DNA of 21,779 bases from Sphingobacteriaceae bacterium (GTDB lineage Bacteria; Bacteroidota; Bacteroidia; Sphingobacteriales; Sphingobacteriaceae), in NCBI GenBank assembly GCA_947478315.1, contig CANJWF010000003.1:1-21779 (forward strand). Direction: 5' to 3'. Of the stretch, positions 8,588-15,767 are shown one piece after another. The notes under the pieces were generated by a model. The model saw nothing but the letters and a program-made list of their open reading frames with translations. It did no database searches and was not told where the DNA came from. The number at the start of each line of letters is the position of its first letter. The stretch's first letter is position 1. A program made the translations under genes and the position numbers.

Positions 8588-8719
8588 TTGAAATTGATAT
8601 GTATTGCTTACACAAAGGAGCATGAAAAAGAAGTTGGCGATTTTATTTGGCCATTAAAGAACAAATTATTTTCAGATGAAATGCCCATGATCGATTACTC
8701 ACTAGCCGATGATGAATAG
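8588..8719 (+). pseudogene. Possible remnant of a decayed gene (43 codons)
   Basis: After an in-frame TAG at 8585-8587 a frame stays open for 43 codons, ending at TAG 8717-8719. It contains protein-like sequence (IAYTKEHEKEVGDFIWPLKN, then KLFSDEMPMIDYSLADDE). Only TTG or ATA-type starts are available. The IWPLKNKLFSDEM segment recurs 87 bases (29 codons) downstream with two indels and an in-frame stop, and with conservative replacements (LFSDEM to LYSNEI). That suggests duplicated coding DNA that has decayed. The C-terminal part of a quinone-oxidoreductase-like protein crossed my mind because of the IWPL block, but the match is too short to name. Chance ORF is the alternative. Confidence 0.25.
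8633..8682 (+). repeat. Imperfect direct repeat, copy A
   Basis: Fifty bases beginning GTTGGCGATTT and ending CAGATGAAAT align with 8720-8769 at about 40 of 51 columns (hand alignment, two single-base gaps). The copies are 87 bases apart, an exact multiple of three. In copy A the ATG at 8676 opens a frame of only three codons before TGA. Confidence 0.6.
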
Positions 8720-8769
8720 GTTGGGCCATTCCATTTGACCATTAAAAATCAATTATATTCAAATGAAAT
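8720..8769 (+). repeat. Imperfect direct repeat, copy B, overlapping the histidine-kinase start
   Basis: This begins GTTGGGCCATT and ends CAAATGAAAT; the ATG at 8763-8765 is the start codon of the histidine kinase. It shares ATTTG-CCATTAAA and TTCA-ATGAAAT blocks with copy A. Both copies carry a near-match to the -7 element (TnnATTTG), so the duplication may have copied a promoter as well as a start region. Confidence 0.6.
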
Positions 8770-9965
8770 TGCATATCTCAAAAAAAGCGTGGAAATATTC
8801 TCTTTTGCTATTTGCAATCACTATTGCCGCATTTTCTTTGCTCTATACCAACTATCTAGTAAAACAAATCTCTAATTCAGAACGCACTAAAGCGCGTCTT
8901 TGGGTATTGAGTATCAAAAAGGTATTTGAGACGGATGATAACGATTTTTTAAATTATTTATTTCTTGTTCGTGATAGCTTATCCGTTCCAGCTATTATAA
9001 CAGACGCATCCAATGAAATTATTTTTACTAGGGGCTTAGATACAAATTATACCTTCCTATCTTCAGATACTTTAAAAAAAAAACGATACATGCCGAGCTA
9101 TTATCAGTCAAAATTGGCATTAATGCGTTCTCAAAACGATCCTATACAAATAGAAATATTCAAAAAAAAATATTGGTATGTTTATTATGAGGATACTTTT
9201 ATTCTCTCACAATTAAGGATATTTCCCTACATACAATTAACACTCGTCGGACTTTTTTTGTTTGTAGCTTATGCTGCCTTTAGTGCAGCGCGTCGTTCTC
9301 AACAAGACAGACTTTGGGTAGGAATGGCAAAAGAAACCGCTCATCAATTAGGCACACCCATCTCATCCCTATTCGCTTGGTTGGAACTGCTTAGGGCGAA
9401 AGAGAACCAACCTACTACATTGTCTTATTTAAGACAAATGGACAACGATTTGCAGCGTCTTGAAATCATTGCCGACCGATTTTCAAAAATTGGTTCTCAT
9501 CCAGTTTTACATTCTGAAAAAATCTATTACGTCATCGATAATTTTATTCATTACTTCAAACCAAGAATATCCGAACAAATTGAAATTCATTTATCAGGTA
9601 GCAAAGAAGCCACAGTAAATCTTCATATTCAATTATTCGAATGGGTTGTTGAAAATTTAATGAAAAATGCTGTCAATGCAATGGAAGGAAGAGGAAATAT
9701 ATATGTTAGAATTAGTAATAAAGAACGAATAGGGTGGATTTATATAGACATAAGCGACACAGGAAAGGGAATCGCTTACTCAAAATTCAAAACCATTTTT
9801 GAGCCTGGATATACAACCCGAAAACATGGCTGGGGTTTAGGCCTATCATTAGTAAAGCGAATAATAGAGCAAGATCATCAAGGTAAAATACAGGTTTTAC
9901 GTTCCACGATTGGTATTGGAACTACGTTTAGAATCAAATTAAAACAAATTAGTAATTCTGTGTAG
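8763..9965 (+). CDS. Membrane-bound sensor histidine kinase
   Basis: A 400-residue inner-membrane kinase that senses a signal and autophosphorylates on histidine for transfer to a response regulator. Transmembrane segment 1 spans about residues 13-33 and segment 2 about 155-175, enclosing a ~120-residue periplasmic sensor domain rich in Y, K and D. The H-box is AKETAHQLGTPISSL with phospho-acceptor His194, a variant common in Bacteroidota kinases. The N-box is ENLMKNAVNAM (Asn302), G1 is DTGKGIA (Asp332, Gly334, Gly336) and G2 is GWGLGLSL (356-363). No HAMP or PAS domain is evident between TM2 and the H-box, which lie only about 18 residues apart. All catalytic residues are present, so it should be active. 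No response regulator lies next to it, and lutB follows after 81 bases. The start ATG lies inside repeat copy B. Confidence 0.93.
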   Translation: MKLHISKKAWKYSLLLFAITIAAFSLLYTNYLVKQISNSERTKARLWVLSIKKVFETDDNDFLNYLFLVRDSLSVPAIITDASNEIIFTRGLDTNYTFLSSDTLKKKRYMPSYYQSKLALMRSQNDPIQIEIFKKKYWYVYYEDTFILSQLRIFPYIQLTLVGLFLFVAYAAFSAARRSQQDRLWVGMAKETAHQLGTPISSLFAWLELLRAKENQPTTLSYLRQMDNDLQRLEIIADRFSKIGSHPVLHSEKIYYVIDNFIHYFKPRISEQIEIHLSGSKEATVNLHIQLFEWVVENLMKNAVNAMEGRGNIYVRISNKERIGWIYIDISDTGKGIAYSKFKTIFEPGYTTRKHGWGLGLSLVKRIIEQDHQGKIQVLRSTIGIGTTFRIKLKQISNSV

Positions 9966-10046
9966 ATTTTCTATGCATATCTCCTATAAATCTTTCTAAT
10001 TTTACACATTGTAAATCATTACTCCAAAAATTATAATTACCGTCAA

Positions 10047-11414
10047 ATGCATAACCATTTTCATGAATTTATTTTACAATCACGTTCAAAATCATTTGAC
10101 AAAGTTCACAGAAACATTATCAATTACAATATCGATAAGTATGACAACGCTGTAGGCAAAGGATTGTCTAGACTTTCCAATCTTGATTCTGTAAAAAAGA
10201 AAGTCCATTCGATAAAATGGAGGGCGATAGAAAATTTAGATAAATATTTAATAGAATTTGAATCCAATTTAATCCGTAACGGAGGAAAAGTAATTTGGGC
10301 CAATAATGCAGCAGAAGCCAACCAAGCCATTATAAAAATTGCTAAACAGCATCAAGTATCATCGGTTGTTAAGTCCAAATCCATGATTACTGAGGAGATA
10401 GAACTCAATAATACTTTTAAAGAAAATAATATCAACGTTTTAGAAACCGATTTAGGAGAATTTATAGTTCAACTGTTGGGACAAAAACCATACCATATAG
10501 TTACACCCGCCATGCACTTAAGTCGGCAAAATATTGCAGACCTGTTTCATCGTCAGTTTGGGACAGCAATTAATGCTACACCACAGGAATTAACTTTGAA
10601 AGCTAGAGAGCTTTTGAGACATCAATTTGTAGATGCAGGAATAGGCATTACAGGAGCTAATTTTTTAATTGCTGATACAGGAAGTGTTGCCATTACCGAA
10701 AACGAAGGTAACGCACGTTTAGTAACAACATTTCCAAAAATTCATATTACCATAGCAGGCATAGAGAAAATTATACCATCTATGGCTGATTTGGATATTT
10801 TTTGGCCGTTATTGTCTACGCATGGAACAGGTCAAAATTTAACTGTTTATAACACTTTATTGACAGGTCCGAAGCAGTATGATGAAAACGATGGCCCAAC
10901 AGAAATGTACGTTATTCTGTTAGATAACGGTCGAACCCAACTCCTTAAGCAAAAAGAACAAAGGCAGGCATTGTATTGTATACGTTGCGGAGCTTGTTTA
11001 AATGCTTGTCCTGTTTATCGTAATATAGGAGGACATACATATGCAACTACTTATAGTGGACCAATAGGTTCTGTAATATCTCCCCATTTGAAGGGAATGA
11101 AAGATTTTAAACATTTAAGTCAAGCCTCCACACTTTGTGGTAAATGTACCGAAGTGTGTCCCGTAAAAATTGATTTACACAAAATGTTACTACTAAATAG
11201 GCGAGACGCTGCTCAGTATGGCAATAATTCTTGGTTAGAAACAGTAGGATGGTTTTTTTGGAAAAAAGGGATGTTAAGTAGAAAGGTAATGGATATGTTG
11301 AGTCCTAGGGTAAAAAGAAATATTTTTCAAATATTTTTCAAATCAATATTTAAAGAAAGAGAATTACCTCTTTTTGGAACAAAATCATATTCAGCGAGTA
11401 AAAATTCTAATTAA
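10047..11414 (+). CDS. lutB: LutB-type lactate-utilisation iron-sulfur protein
   Basis: Cytoplasmic iron-sulfur subunit of the LutABC (LldEFG) L-lactate dehydrogenase, which oxidises lactate to pyruvate. The 455-residue protein has an N-terminal LUD domain (about 60-300, including GITGANFLIADTGSVAITENEGN near 200-222). A ferredoxin-like pair of [4Fe-4S] motifs follows: CIRCGACLNACP (Cys311, 314, 317, 321) and CGKCTEVCP (Cys364, 367, 371). A C-terminal tail of about 65 residues with W/F-rich and basic stretches follows. LutB proteins are usually 460-480 residues, so it is full length. Neither lutA (CCG-domain protein) nor lutC lies beside it, which is unusual; they may be elsewhere in the genome. 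The upstream histidine kinase is in the same orientation, but the 81-base gap has no clear terminator. Start ATG at 10047. Confidence 0.9.
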   Translation: MHNHFHEFILQSRSKSFDKVHRNIINYNIDKYDNAVGKGLSRLSNLDSVKKKVHSIKWRAIENLDKYLIEFESNLIRNGGKVIWANNAAEANQAIIKIAKQHQVSSVVKSKSMITEEIELNNTFKENNINVLETDLGEFIVQLLGQKPYHIVTPAMHLSRQNIADLFHRQFGTAINATPQELTLKARELLRHQFVDAGIGITGANFLIADTGSVAITENEGNARLVTTFPKIHITIAGIEKIIPSMADLDIFWPLLSTHGTGQNLTVYNTLLTGPKQYDENDGPTEMYVILLDNGRTQLLKQKEQRQALYCIRCGACLNACPVYRNIGGHTYATTYSGPIGSVISPHLKGMKDFKHLSQASTLCGKCTEVCPVKIDLHKMLLLNRRDAAQYGNNSWLETVGWFFWKKGMLSRKVMDMLSPRVKRNIFQIFFKSIFKERELPLFGTKSYSASKNSN

Positions 11415-11446
11415 TAACCCTAGCCAGTTTGAAATGCGTGTATTTT

Positions 11447-11481
11447 TTGACAGGTTCTTTAAAAACTAATTTGTAACTTTG
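11447..11481 (+). promoter_or_regulatory. Promoter candidate for the porP/sprF-like gene
   Basis: TTTG (11447-11450), 23 bases, then TAACTTTG (11474-11481) followed by C: both elements of the Bacteroidota promoter with acceptable spacing, the best example in the window. The predicted start near 11488 gives an unusually long leader of about 145 bases before the ATG at 11633. Confidence 0.55.
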
Positions 11482-11632
11482 CTAGATGAGTTTCGGTAAG
11501 TTTTGTAGGCAATAAATTAACTGATAAGTTTAAGAACATTATTACATTAATATCGTAATAAAACATGTTTAATGCTACAGTTAACGTTAGGTTAGTTGAA
11601 GATTTTTTACTCTTTTTTCAAGAAAATTGTAC

Positions 11633-12592
11633 ATGAATAATAAGAGGATAGTGGAAATTTCGAAATCGCTGTTGAGCATAGAGCATAAGTTTTTGTTTTG
11701 GATCATAAGCTGTTTCTCGTTGTTTTTATCTGTGCATATAGCCAAGTCTCAGAGCATGATGAGTTCACTTTTTGCTTGTAGAGTCGCTGCCAATCCAGCA
11801 TATGCTACAGTAAGAGGCATTCCTTCAGTTCAAGTTTATCGTAATAGTCAATGGTCATCTTTTCCTGGAAGTCCGGTAACGTATTCAGCTATTGCAGAAG
11901 TTCCGTTTACTCGACAGTTTGGCGTTGGCGTTGTTTATTTTCAAGATCAAGCAGGTCTTTTAACAAAACAGAGGGCATCTTTATTAGCAGCATATAATGT
12001 CCAATTTGATGAATATAATGAAGTCTCTTTTGGATTAGGCTTTGCATTTTTCAATCAAAATCTTGATTATTCTAAAATTTCTAATACAGACCCTAATCAA
12101 GGCGATCCCCAACTTGCGAATTATAATAGTGCTTCTTTTAGTTTAGATGGAGATTTTGGGTTGTATTATCAGTATAACAAAATGATAGGTCTATCTATAT
12201 CATTGCCAAATGTCAAGGCTCAATTTATTGACAAAAATCCTAATAAGACTATTGATAATACAATTTTCTCAGGTGCGATTAATGGGATATTTGATTTGCA
12301 AGGTGATATTTTAAAGTTGGAACCGTCTATCGGAGCTAACGTAACTAAATATTGGGGAACTGGTATTAATGTAGGTGCGCGCGTGACTTATGAAAATCAA
12401 GTTTCAGCCACTACCATAGTTGATTCTAGAGGCTCTTTCACTTATGGTTTGGGATTCATGTATAATAATCGCTTTCTCTTAAACACTTATCATATTCTTA
12501 ATTTTTCAGATGCGAGTAGAGTTGCTGGTAGTGCATTAGAGTTTGGACTCCTTGTTTTCTTCGGAGAGCGTCCATTGTTTTCGTACGATTAA
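11633..12592 (+). CDS. PorP/SprF family outer-membrane protein (type IX secretion/gliding-associated)
   Basis: A 319-residue barrel of the PorP/SprF family, outer-membrane proteins tied to the type IX secretion system and gliding adhesins. After a 20-residue basic N-region and the hydrophobic core FWIISCFSLFLSV, cleavage is likely after AKS before QS. The family hallmark appears next: a short segment containing N-P-A-Y-A (ANPAYATVRG), then 'VYRNSQWSSFPGSPVTYS' and 'FGVGVVYFQDQAG'. Repeated barrel strands follow, e.g. EVSFGLGFAFFNQ and LGLYYQYN-like blocks, and the end is LEFGLLVFFGERPLFSYD. A TTG six bases upstream (11627) is in frame, but the ATG at 11633 is the natural start. Many SprF genes follow a large secreted adhesin gene; here none is adjacent, so the partner is unknown. 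Transcription probably starts near 11488. Confidence 0.85.
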   Translation: MNNKRIVEISKSLLSIEHKFLFWIISCFSLFLSVHIAKSQSMMSSLFACRVAANPAYATVRGIPSVQVYRNSQWSSFPGSPVTYSAIAEVPFTRQFGVGVVYFQDQAGLLTKQRASLLAAYNVQFDEYNEVSFGLGFAFFNQNLDYSKISNTDPNQGDPQLANYNSASFSLDGDFGLYYQYNKMIGLSISLPNVKAQFIDKNPNKTIDNTIFSGAINGIFDLQGDILKLEPSIGANVTKYWGTGINVGARVTYENQVSATTIVDSRGSFTYGLGFMYNNRFLLNTYHILNFSDASRVAGSALEFGLLVFFGERPLFSYD

Positions 12593-12598
12593 CAATCG

Positions 12599-12627
12599 TT
12601 GTTAGTGACGAAAATTTTTTAACTTTT
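12599..12627 (+). promoter_or_regulatory. Weak candidate queA promoter
   Basis: TTG (12599-12601), 18 bases, then TAACTTTT (12620-12627), one mismatch from TAnnTTTG. The start would fall only about 9 bases before the ATG. A small hairpin (ACGAAAA at 12607-12613 with TTTTCGT at 12625-12631) overlaps it and may instead be a weak terminator of the preceding gene. Confidence 0.25.
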
Positions 12628-12642
12628 TCGTTATTTCTCAAG

Positions 12643-13833
12643 ATGAAATTAGATGTAGTTGCTACAGATAATTACGATTATCACTTACCGATAGATAGGA
12701 TAGCAAAATTTCCATTGCCAAGTCGTGAAAACTCCAAATTACTAGTCTCCAAAAATGGTTTGATTACCCATACTAATTTTAACCAAATAGCAAATTTTCT
12801 GCCAAATTCTAGCAATCTTATTTTCAACAACACTAAGGTTATTCCTGCTAGAATGCACTTCAAAAAATCTACAGGGGCATCTATTGAAATTTTTTTATTA
12901 AATCCTGTTAGTCATAATCAAATGCACGATTTGATTATGAAATCTCAGAATTTATGCGTTTGGCAATGTGTGATTGGTAATTTAAAAAAATGGAAAAATA
13001 ATGAGGTATTAATATTTGAAAAAGAATCAATTAAGTTTACTGCAAAATTGTTAGATAAAGAACAAATGTTAGTACAGTTTGAATGGCAAAACAAATTGAC
13101 TTTCTCTGAGTTAATACATCAAATTGGTCAAACACCTTTACCTCCATATTTAAATAGAATTCCTCTAGAAAAAGATGATGAATCTTACCAAACTGTTTTT
13201 GCGGAATTAGAAGGAGCTGTTGCTGCCCCTACAGCTGGGTTACACTTTAGTAAAAATTTGTTAAATCAGCTTCAATCTATTGGTCATAACCTTCATCAAG
13301 TTACCTTACATGTTTCATCGGGAACATTTCAACCTATTAAAGTTGAAAATCCAATAAATCATCCCATGCATAGGGAAAGAATTATTATTTCGCGAGAAAT
13401 CATTCAACAGTTGTTAAATAATAATAATACTGTTATTGCGGTTGGTACTACTTCTTTAAGAGCTCTCGAAAGTTTATTTTGGTATGGAGTTAAATTGTGT
13501 GATAATCCTACTACTGCTTTTTTTATTGACAAAACATTCCCCTATAAAAATCATTATAAGATTGATAGAAATAAAATTTTAGAAATTATTTTAAACAAAA
13601 TGGAAAAAGGGAGGGAGACTGAATTGATAGGAGATACTGAAATTATGATTATGCCTGGTTATCAATTTCAGTTAGTTCAAGGTTTGATTACCAATTTTCA
13701 TCAACCAAAATCAACTCTAATGTTATTGATTGCGGCTTTTTTAGGTGAAAAATGGAAATTTATTTATAATCAAGCATTAGAAAATGGATATCGTTTTTTA
13801 AGTTACGGAGATTCGTGTTTGTTTTTACGTTAA
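12643..13833 (+). CDS. queA: S-adenosylmethionine:tRNA ribosyltransferase-isomerase QueA
   Basis: Cytoplasmic enzyme that transfers and isomerises the ribosyl part of S-adenosylmethionine onto preQ1 at position 34 of GUN-anticodon tRNAs, giving epoxyqueuosine. Seen in order: YHLPIDRIAKFPLPSRENSKLL at the N-terminus (family 'LP-E-IA--P---R--S-LL'), 'FNNTKVIPARM', 'SIEIFLLNP', 'YQTVFAELEGAVAAPTAGLHF' (the key active-site block), 'LHVSSGTFQPI', 'HRERIIIS', 'AVGTTSLRALES', and 'LITNFHQPKSTLMLLIAAFLG'. At 396 residues it is longer than the usual ~345-350. The extra length is spread over the insert around residues 90-150 and near 290-325, so it may be the longer QueA-like subtype found in Bacteroidota. 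No preQ1 riboswitch precedes it (only 50 bases to the upstream gene). A terminator follows. Confidence 0.92.
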   Translation: MKLDVVATDNYDYHLPIDRIAKFPLPSRENSKLLVSKNGLITHTNFNQIANFLPNSSNLIFNNTKVIPARMHFKKSTGASIEIFLLNPVSHNQMHDLIMKSQNLCVWQCVIGNLKKWKNNEVLIFEKESIKFTAKLLDKEQMLVQFEWQNKLTFSELIHQIGQTPLPPYLNRIPLEKDDESYQTVFAELEGAVAAPTAGLHFSKNLLNQLQSIGHNLHQVTLHVSSGTFQPIKVENPINHPMHRERIIISREIIQQLLNNNNTVIAVGTTSLRALESLFWYGVKLCDNPTTAFFIDKTFPYKNHYKIDRNKILEIILNKMEKGRETELIGDTEIMIMPGYQFQLVQGLITNFHQPKSTLMLLIAAFLGEKWKFIYNQALENGYRFLSYGDSCLFLR

Positions 13834-13850
13834 CGTGTTATGAATCAGAT

Positions 13851-13900
13851 TAAATAAAAAAGACATTTAGAGTTAAATATCTAAACGTCTTTTTATTTAT
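13851..13900. terminator. Bidirectional terminator between queA and the zinc-ribbon gene
   Basis: The left arm TAAATAAAAAAGAC-A-TTTAGA (13851-13871) pairs with TCTAAA-C-GTCTTTTTATTTA (13880-13899), with one mismatch, one unpaired A and an 8-base loop. The outer A- and T-tracts suit termination in both directions, between convergent genes ending at 13833 and 13927. Confidence 0.8.
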
Positions 13901-13926
13901 TAGTTTATGTTAAATGAATGTTAAAA

Positions 13927-14670
13927 CTAAACTTCTATGCCTTTCTGTGCCAAAATTTCATCTATCAAAATTCGACCACAATGCTCACAAACAATAATTT
14001 TTTTTCTCTGTCTTATGTCAGATTGTCTTTGAGCTGGAATTTTATTGAAACATCCAGAACAAGAACTTCTGTCAATAGTTACCACAGCTAGACCATTTTT
14101 AGCATTTTTTCTAAGACGATTGTATGCGTAAAGCAAACGTTCATCTACGTGTTTTTGAGCTTTCTCAGCCAATACAGCTAGTTCTCTTTCTTCTTTTTCG
14201 GTTTCTGCTATGATGGTGTCTAATTCTGACTTCTTTATTTCTAAATCTTTATTCCTTGTTTCCAAGTCTACCAATACCTTTTCATAAACTTCCGTTTTAT
14301 TAGTTATCTCGAACTGAAATTCTTTTATTTTTTTCTCGCAAACTTGAATTTCTAAGCCTTGAATTTCAATTTCTTTGGTAACTGCATCAAACTCGCGATT
14401 ATTTTTTACGTTATTTTGTTGACCCTCATACTTCTTAATTAACGCTTGAGCGTCTTTTATCATGTTTTTTCGGGTAACGATGGCATCCTCTGTGTCGTCT
14501 AAATCCGCTTTTATTTTAGAGATACGGGTACTTAGCCCAGCTACTTCATCTTCTAAGTCAGCTACCTCCATCGGCAACTCACCTCTAAGGTGTCTAATAG
14601 AGTCTATTTTTGTGTGAATGCTTTGTAATTCGTACAGAGCTTTTAATTTTTGTTCTACGGATTGTTCCAT
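13927..14670 (-). CDS. Coiled-coil protein with C-terminal C4 zinc ribbon (DUF164 family)
   Basis: A 247-residue protein. Residues about 5-180 form one long heptad-rich helix pair (many E, K, L, I and D, few G or P), the coiled-coil hairpin of the DUF164/zf-RING_7 family. The C-terminal ribbon carries CSGC (Cys204, 207) and CEHC (Cys228, 231), with the family core 'GCFNKIPAQ' and 'IIVCEHCGRILI'. The family is widespread; some members bind nucleic acid or act with ribosome- or cell-division-related factors, but its role here is not settled. It is the second gene of an operon: its ATG shares one base with the stop of the nif3-like gene (CATTA on the plus strand at 14668-14672), so translation is very probably coupled. 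The two families are also neighbours in many other bacteria, which supports a shared role. Zinc binding is inferred from the four cysteines. Confidence 0.9.
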   Translation of the reverse strand: MEQSVEQKLKALYELQSIHTKIDSIRHLRGELPMEVADLEDEVAGLSTRISKIKADLDDTEDAIVTRKNMIKDAQALIKKYEGQQNNVKNNREFDAVTKEIEIQGLEIQVCEKKIKEFQFEITNKTEVYEKVLVDLETRNKDLEIKKSELDTIIAETEKEERELAVLAEKAQKHVDERLLYAYNRLRKNAKNGLAVVTIDRSSCSGCFNKIPAQRQSDIRQRKKIIVCEHCGRILIDEILAQKGIEV

Positions 14671-15767
14671 TAAACCAAATATTTTACGGGGTTTGTGTTA
14701 TACGACGTTAAGCGAGTGGCAAAATTAGGAAATTTTTTTGTAATTATTTCCAAAAGATAATCCTGTGTAAATTGTTCACTTTCGTAGTGACCAATATCTG
14801 CGATAGTGATGCGTTTGTCTGCATCAAAAAATTCATGATATTTAAAATCAGCACTCAAAAATAAATCGGCACCAACTTCAATAGCTTTTGACAACAAGAA
14901 GCTACCCGATCCTCCGCAAATTGCTATTTTTTTAATCTTGCTTTTGTGAAAACCAGTGTGTTTAATTACAGAAGTTGCCATGTTTTTTTTAATCATTTTG
15001 AGACATTCCAGCGTTTCCATTTCATTTGGTAAATCTCCAACAAATCCACTGCCAACATAAGGGTGATGATTATCCAATGGGATGATGTCGTAGGCAATTG
15101 TTTCGTAAGGATGAACTTTAAATAAAGCATTTAAGATATTATTCTCTATTGCTATTGGATATATTACTTCTATTTTATCTTCAGATTCGTTTTGTTGTAC
15201 GCCTTTGCTGCCTATGAATGGATTACTATATGCATTGCCTCTAAAAGTTCCTGTTCCAGATGTGTTGAAGCTACACTGGTCATAATTACCAATTTTTCCA
15301 GCACCAACATCAAATAGAGCTTGTCGTATTTGGTTCGTATGGTTTCTTGGGGAAAATGTAATTAATTTTTTTAGGAGATGATTTTTAGGAAATAATATTT
15401 GTCCATTTATTAGTCCTAAGCGTTCTGCAATTTTTTTGTTCACACCATCAAAAATATTGTCTAAGTTAGTGTGTATAGCATAAATAGATATTTCATTGCG
15501 AATCGCTTTACTAATAATTCTTTCCACATAATTTTTATTATTCAGTTTTTTTATCCCCTTAAATATAATTGGATGATGGGCTATAATTAAATTTGTTTTC
15601 GTACAGATTGCTTCATCTATTACATCTTCCGTACAATCTAAACAAATTAATGCGCTATCAACTTTTTTATCAAATGAACCAATTATTAAACCAGTGTTGT
15701 CATACTCTTCTTGATAAATGGTAGGGGCAATCGATTCTAAAAAATTGGTAATATCTTTAAGGAGCAT
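14670..15767 (-). CDS. Nif3-like dinuclear metal centre hexameric protein
   Basis: A 365-residue member of the Nif3/YqfO family. The N-terminal half has AHHPIIFKG (His64, His65) and IHTNLDN (His99, Asp103), ligands of the two-metal site. The C-terminal half has CGGSGSFL and ADIGHYESEQ, supplying the remaining His/Glu ligands. Between them, residues about 130-240 form the inserted PII-like domain of the longer (~360-370 residue) subtype. The family is annotated as GTP cyclohydrolase I type 2-like in some databases, but that activity is doubtful; a metal-dependent hydrolase is the structural expectation. It is first gene of a two-gene operon with the zinc-ribbon protein (1-base overlap). The ATG at 15767 starts MLLKDITNFLESIAP, matching the family start. 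Transcription runs divergently from ppiD across a 332-base gap. Confidence 0.93.
   Translation of the reverse strand: MLLKDITNFLESIAPTIYQEEYDNTGLIIGSFDKKVDSALICLDCTEDVIDEAICTKTNLIIAHHPIIFKGIKKLNNKNYVERIISKAIRNEISIYAIHTNLDNIFDGVNKKIAERLGLINGQILFPKNHLLKKLITFSPRNHTNQIRQALFDVGAGKIGNYDQCSFNTSGTGTFRGNAYSNPFIGSKGVQQNESEDKIEVIYPIAIENNILNALFKVHPYETIAYDIIPLDNHHPYVGSGFVGDLPNEMETLECLKMIKKNMATSVIKHTGFHKSKIKKIAICGGSGSFLLSKAIEVGADLFLSADFKYHEFFDADKRITIADIGHYESEQFTQDYLLEIITKKFPNFATRLTSYNTNPVKYLV

Larger units (their letters stand above)
8308..8762. other. 455-bp intergenic region with decayed sequence
   Basis: No convincing intact gene is present. The left part (8308-8580) is A/T-rich and holds a possible minus-strand promoter (8388-8395) plus a few CACA-containing sites: TTTTACACA at 8462-8470 fits the relaxed DnaA box TTWTNCACA, TGTTTCACA at 8475-8483 has one mismatch, and TTCCTCACA at 8538-8546 has two. 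The right part (8588-8769) holds a short open frame and two 50-base imperfect direct repeats, the second of which reaches the start codon of the histidine kinase. Confidence 0.6.

Noticed and set aside
8622..8657. Eleven-codon frame with AAAGGAG before ATG (MKKKLAILFGH)
   Set aside because: It has a good-looking ribosome site and signal-peptide-like start but stops after 11 codons; most likely chance or part of the decayed segment.
8308..8762. Confident oriC call
   Set aside because: Only one relaxed DnaA-box match and weaker neighbours are present, no clear AT-rich unwinding tract with repeats, and no replication genes nearby; kept only as a hypothesis tied to skew.
12593..12642. preQ1 riboswitch before queA
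   Set aside because: Only 50 bases separate queA from the previous gene and no preQ1 aptamer pattern is visible.
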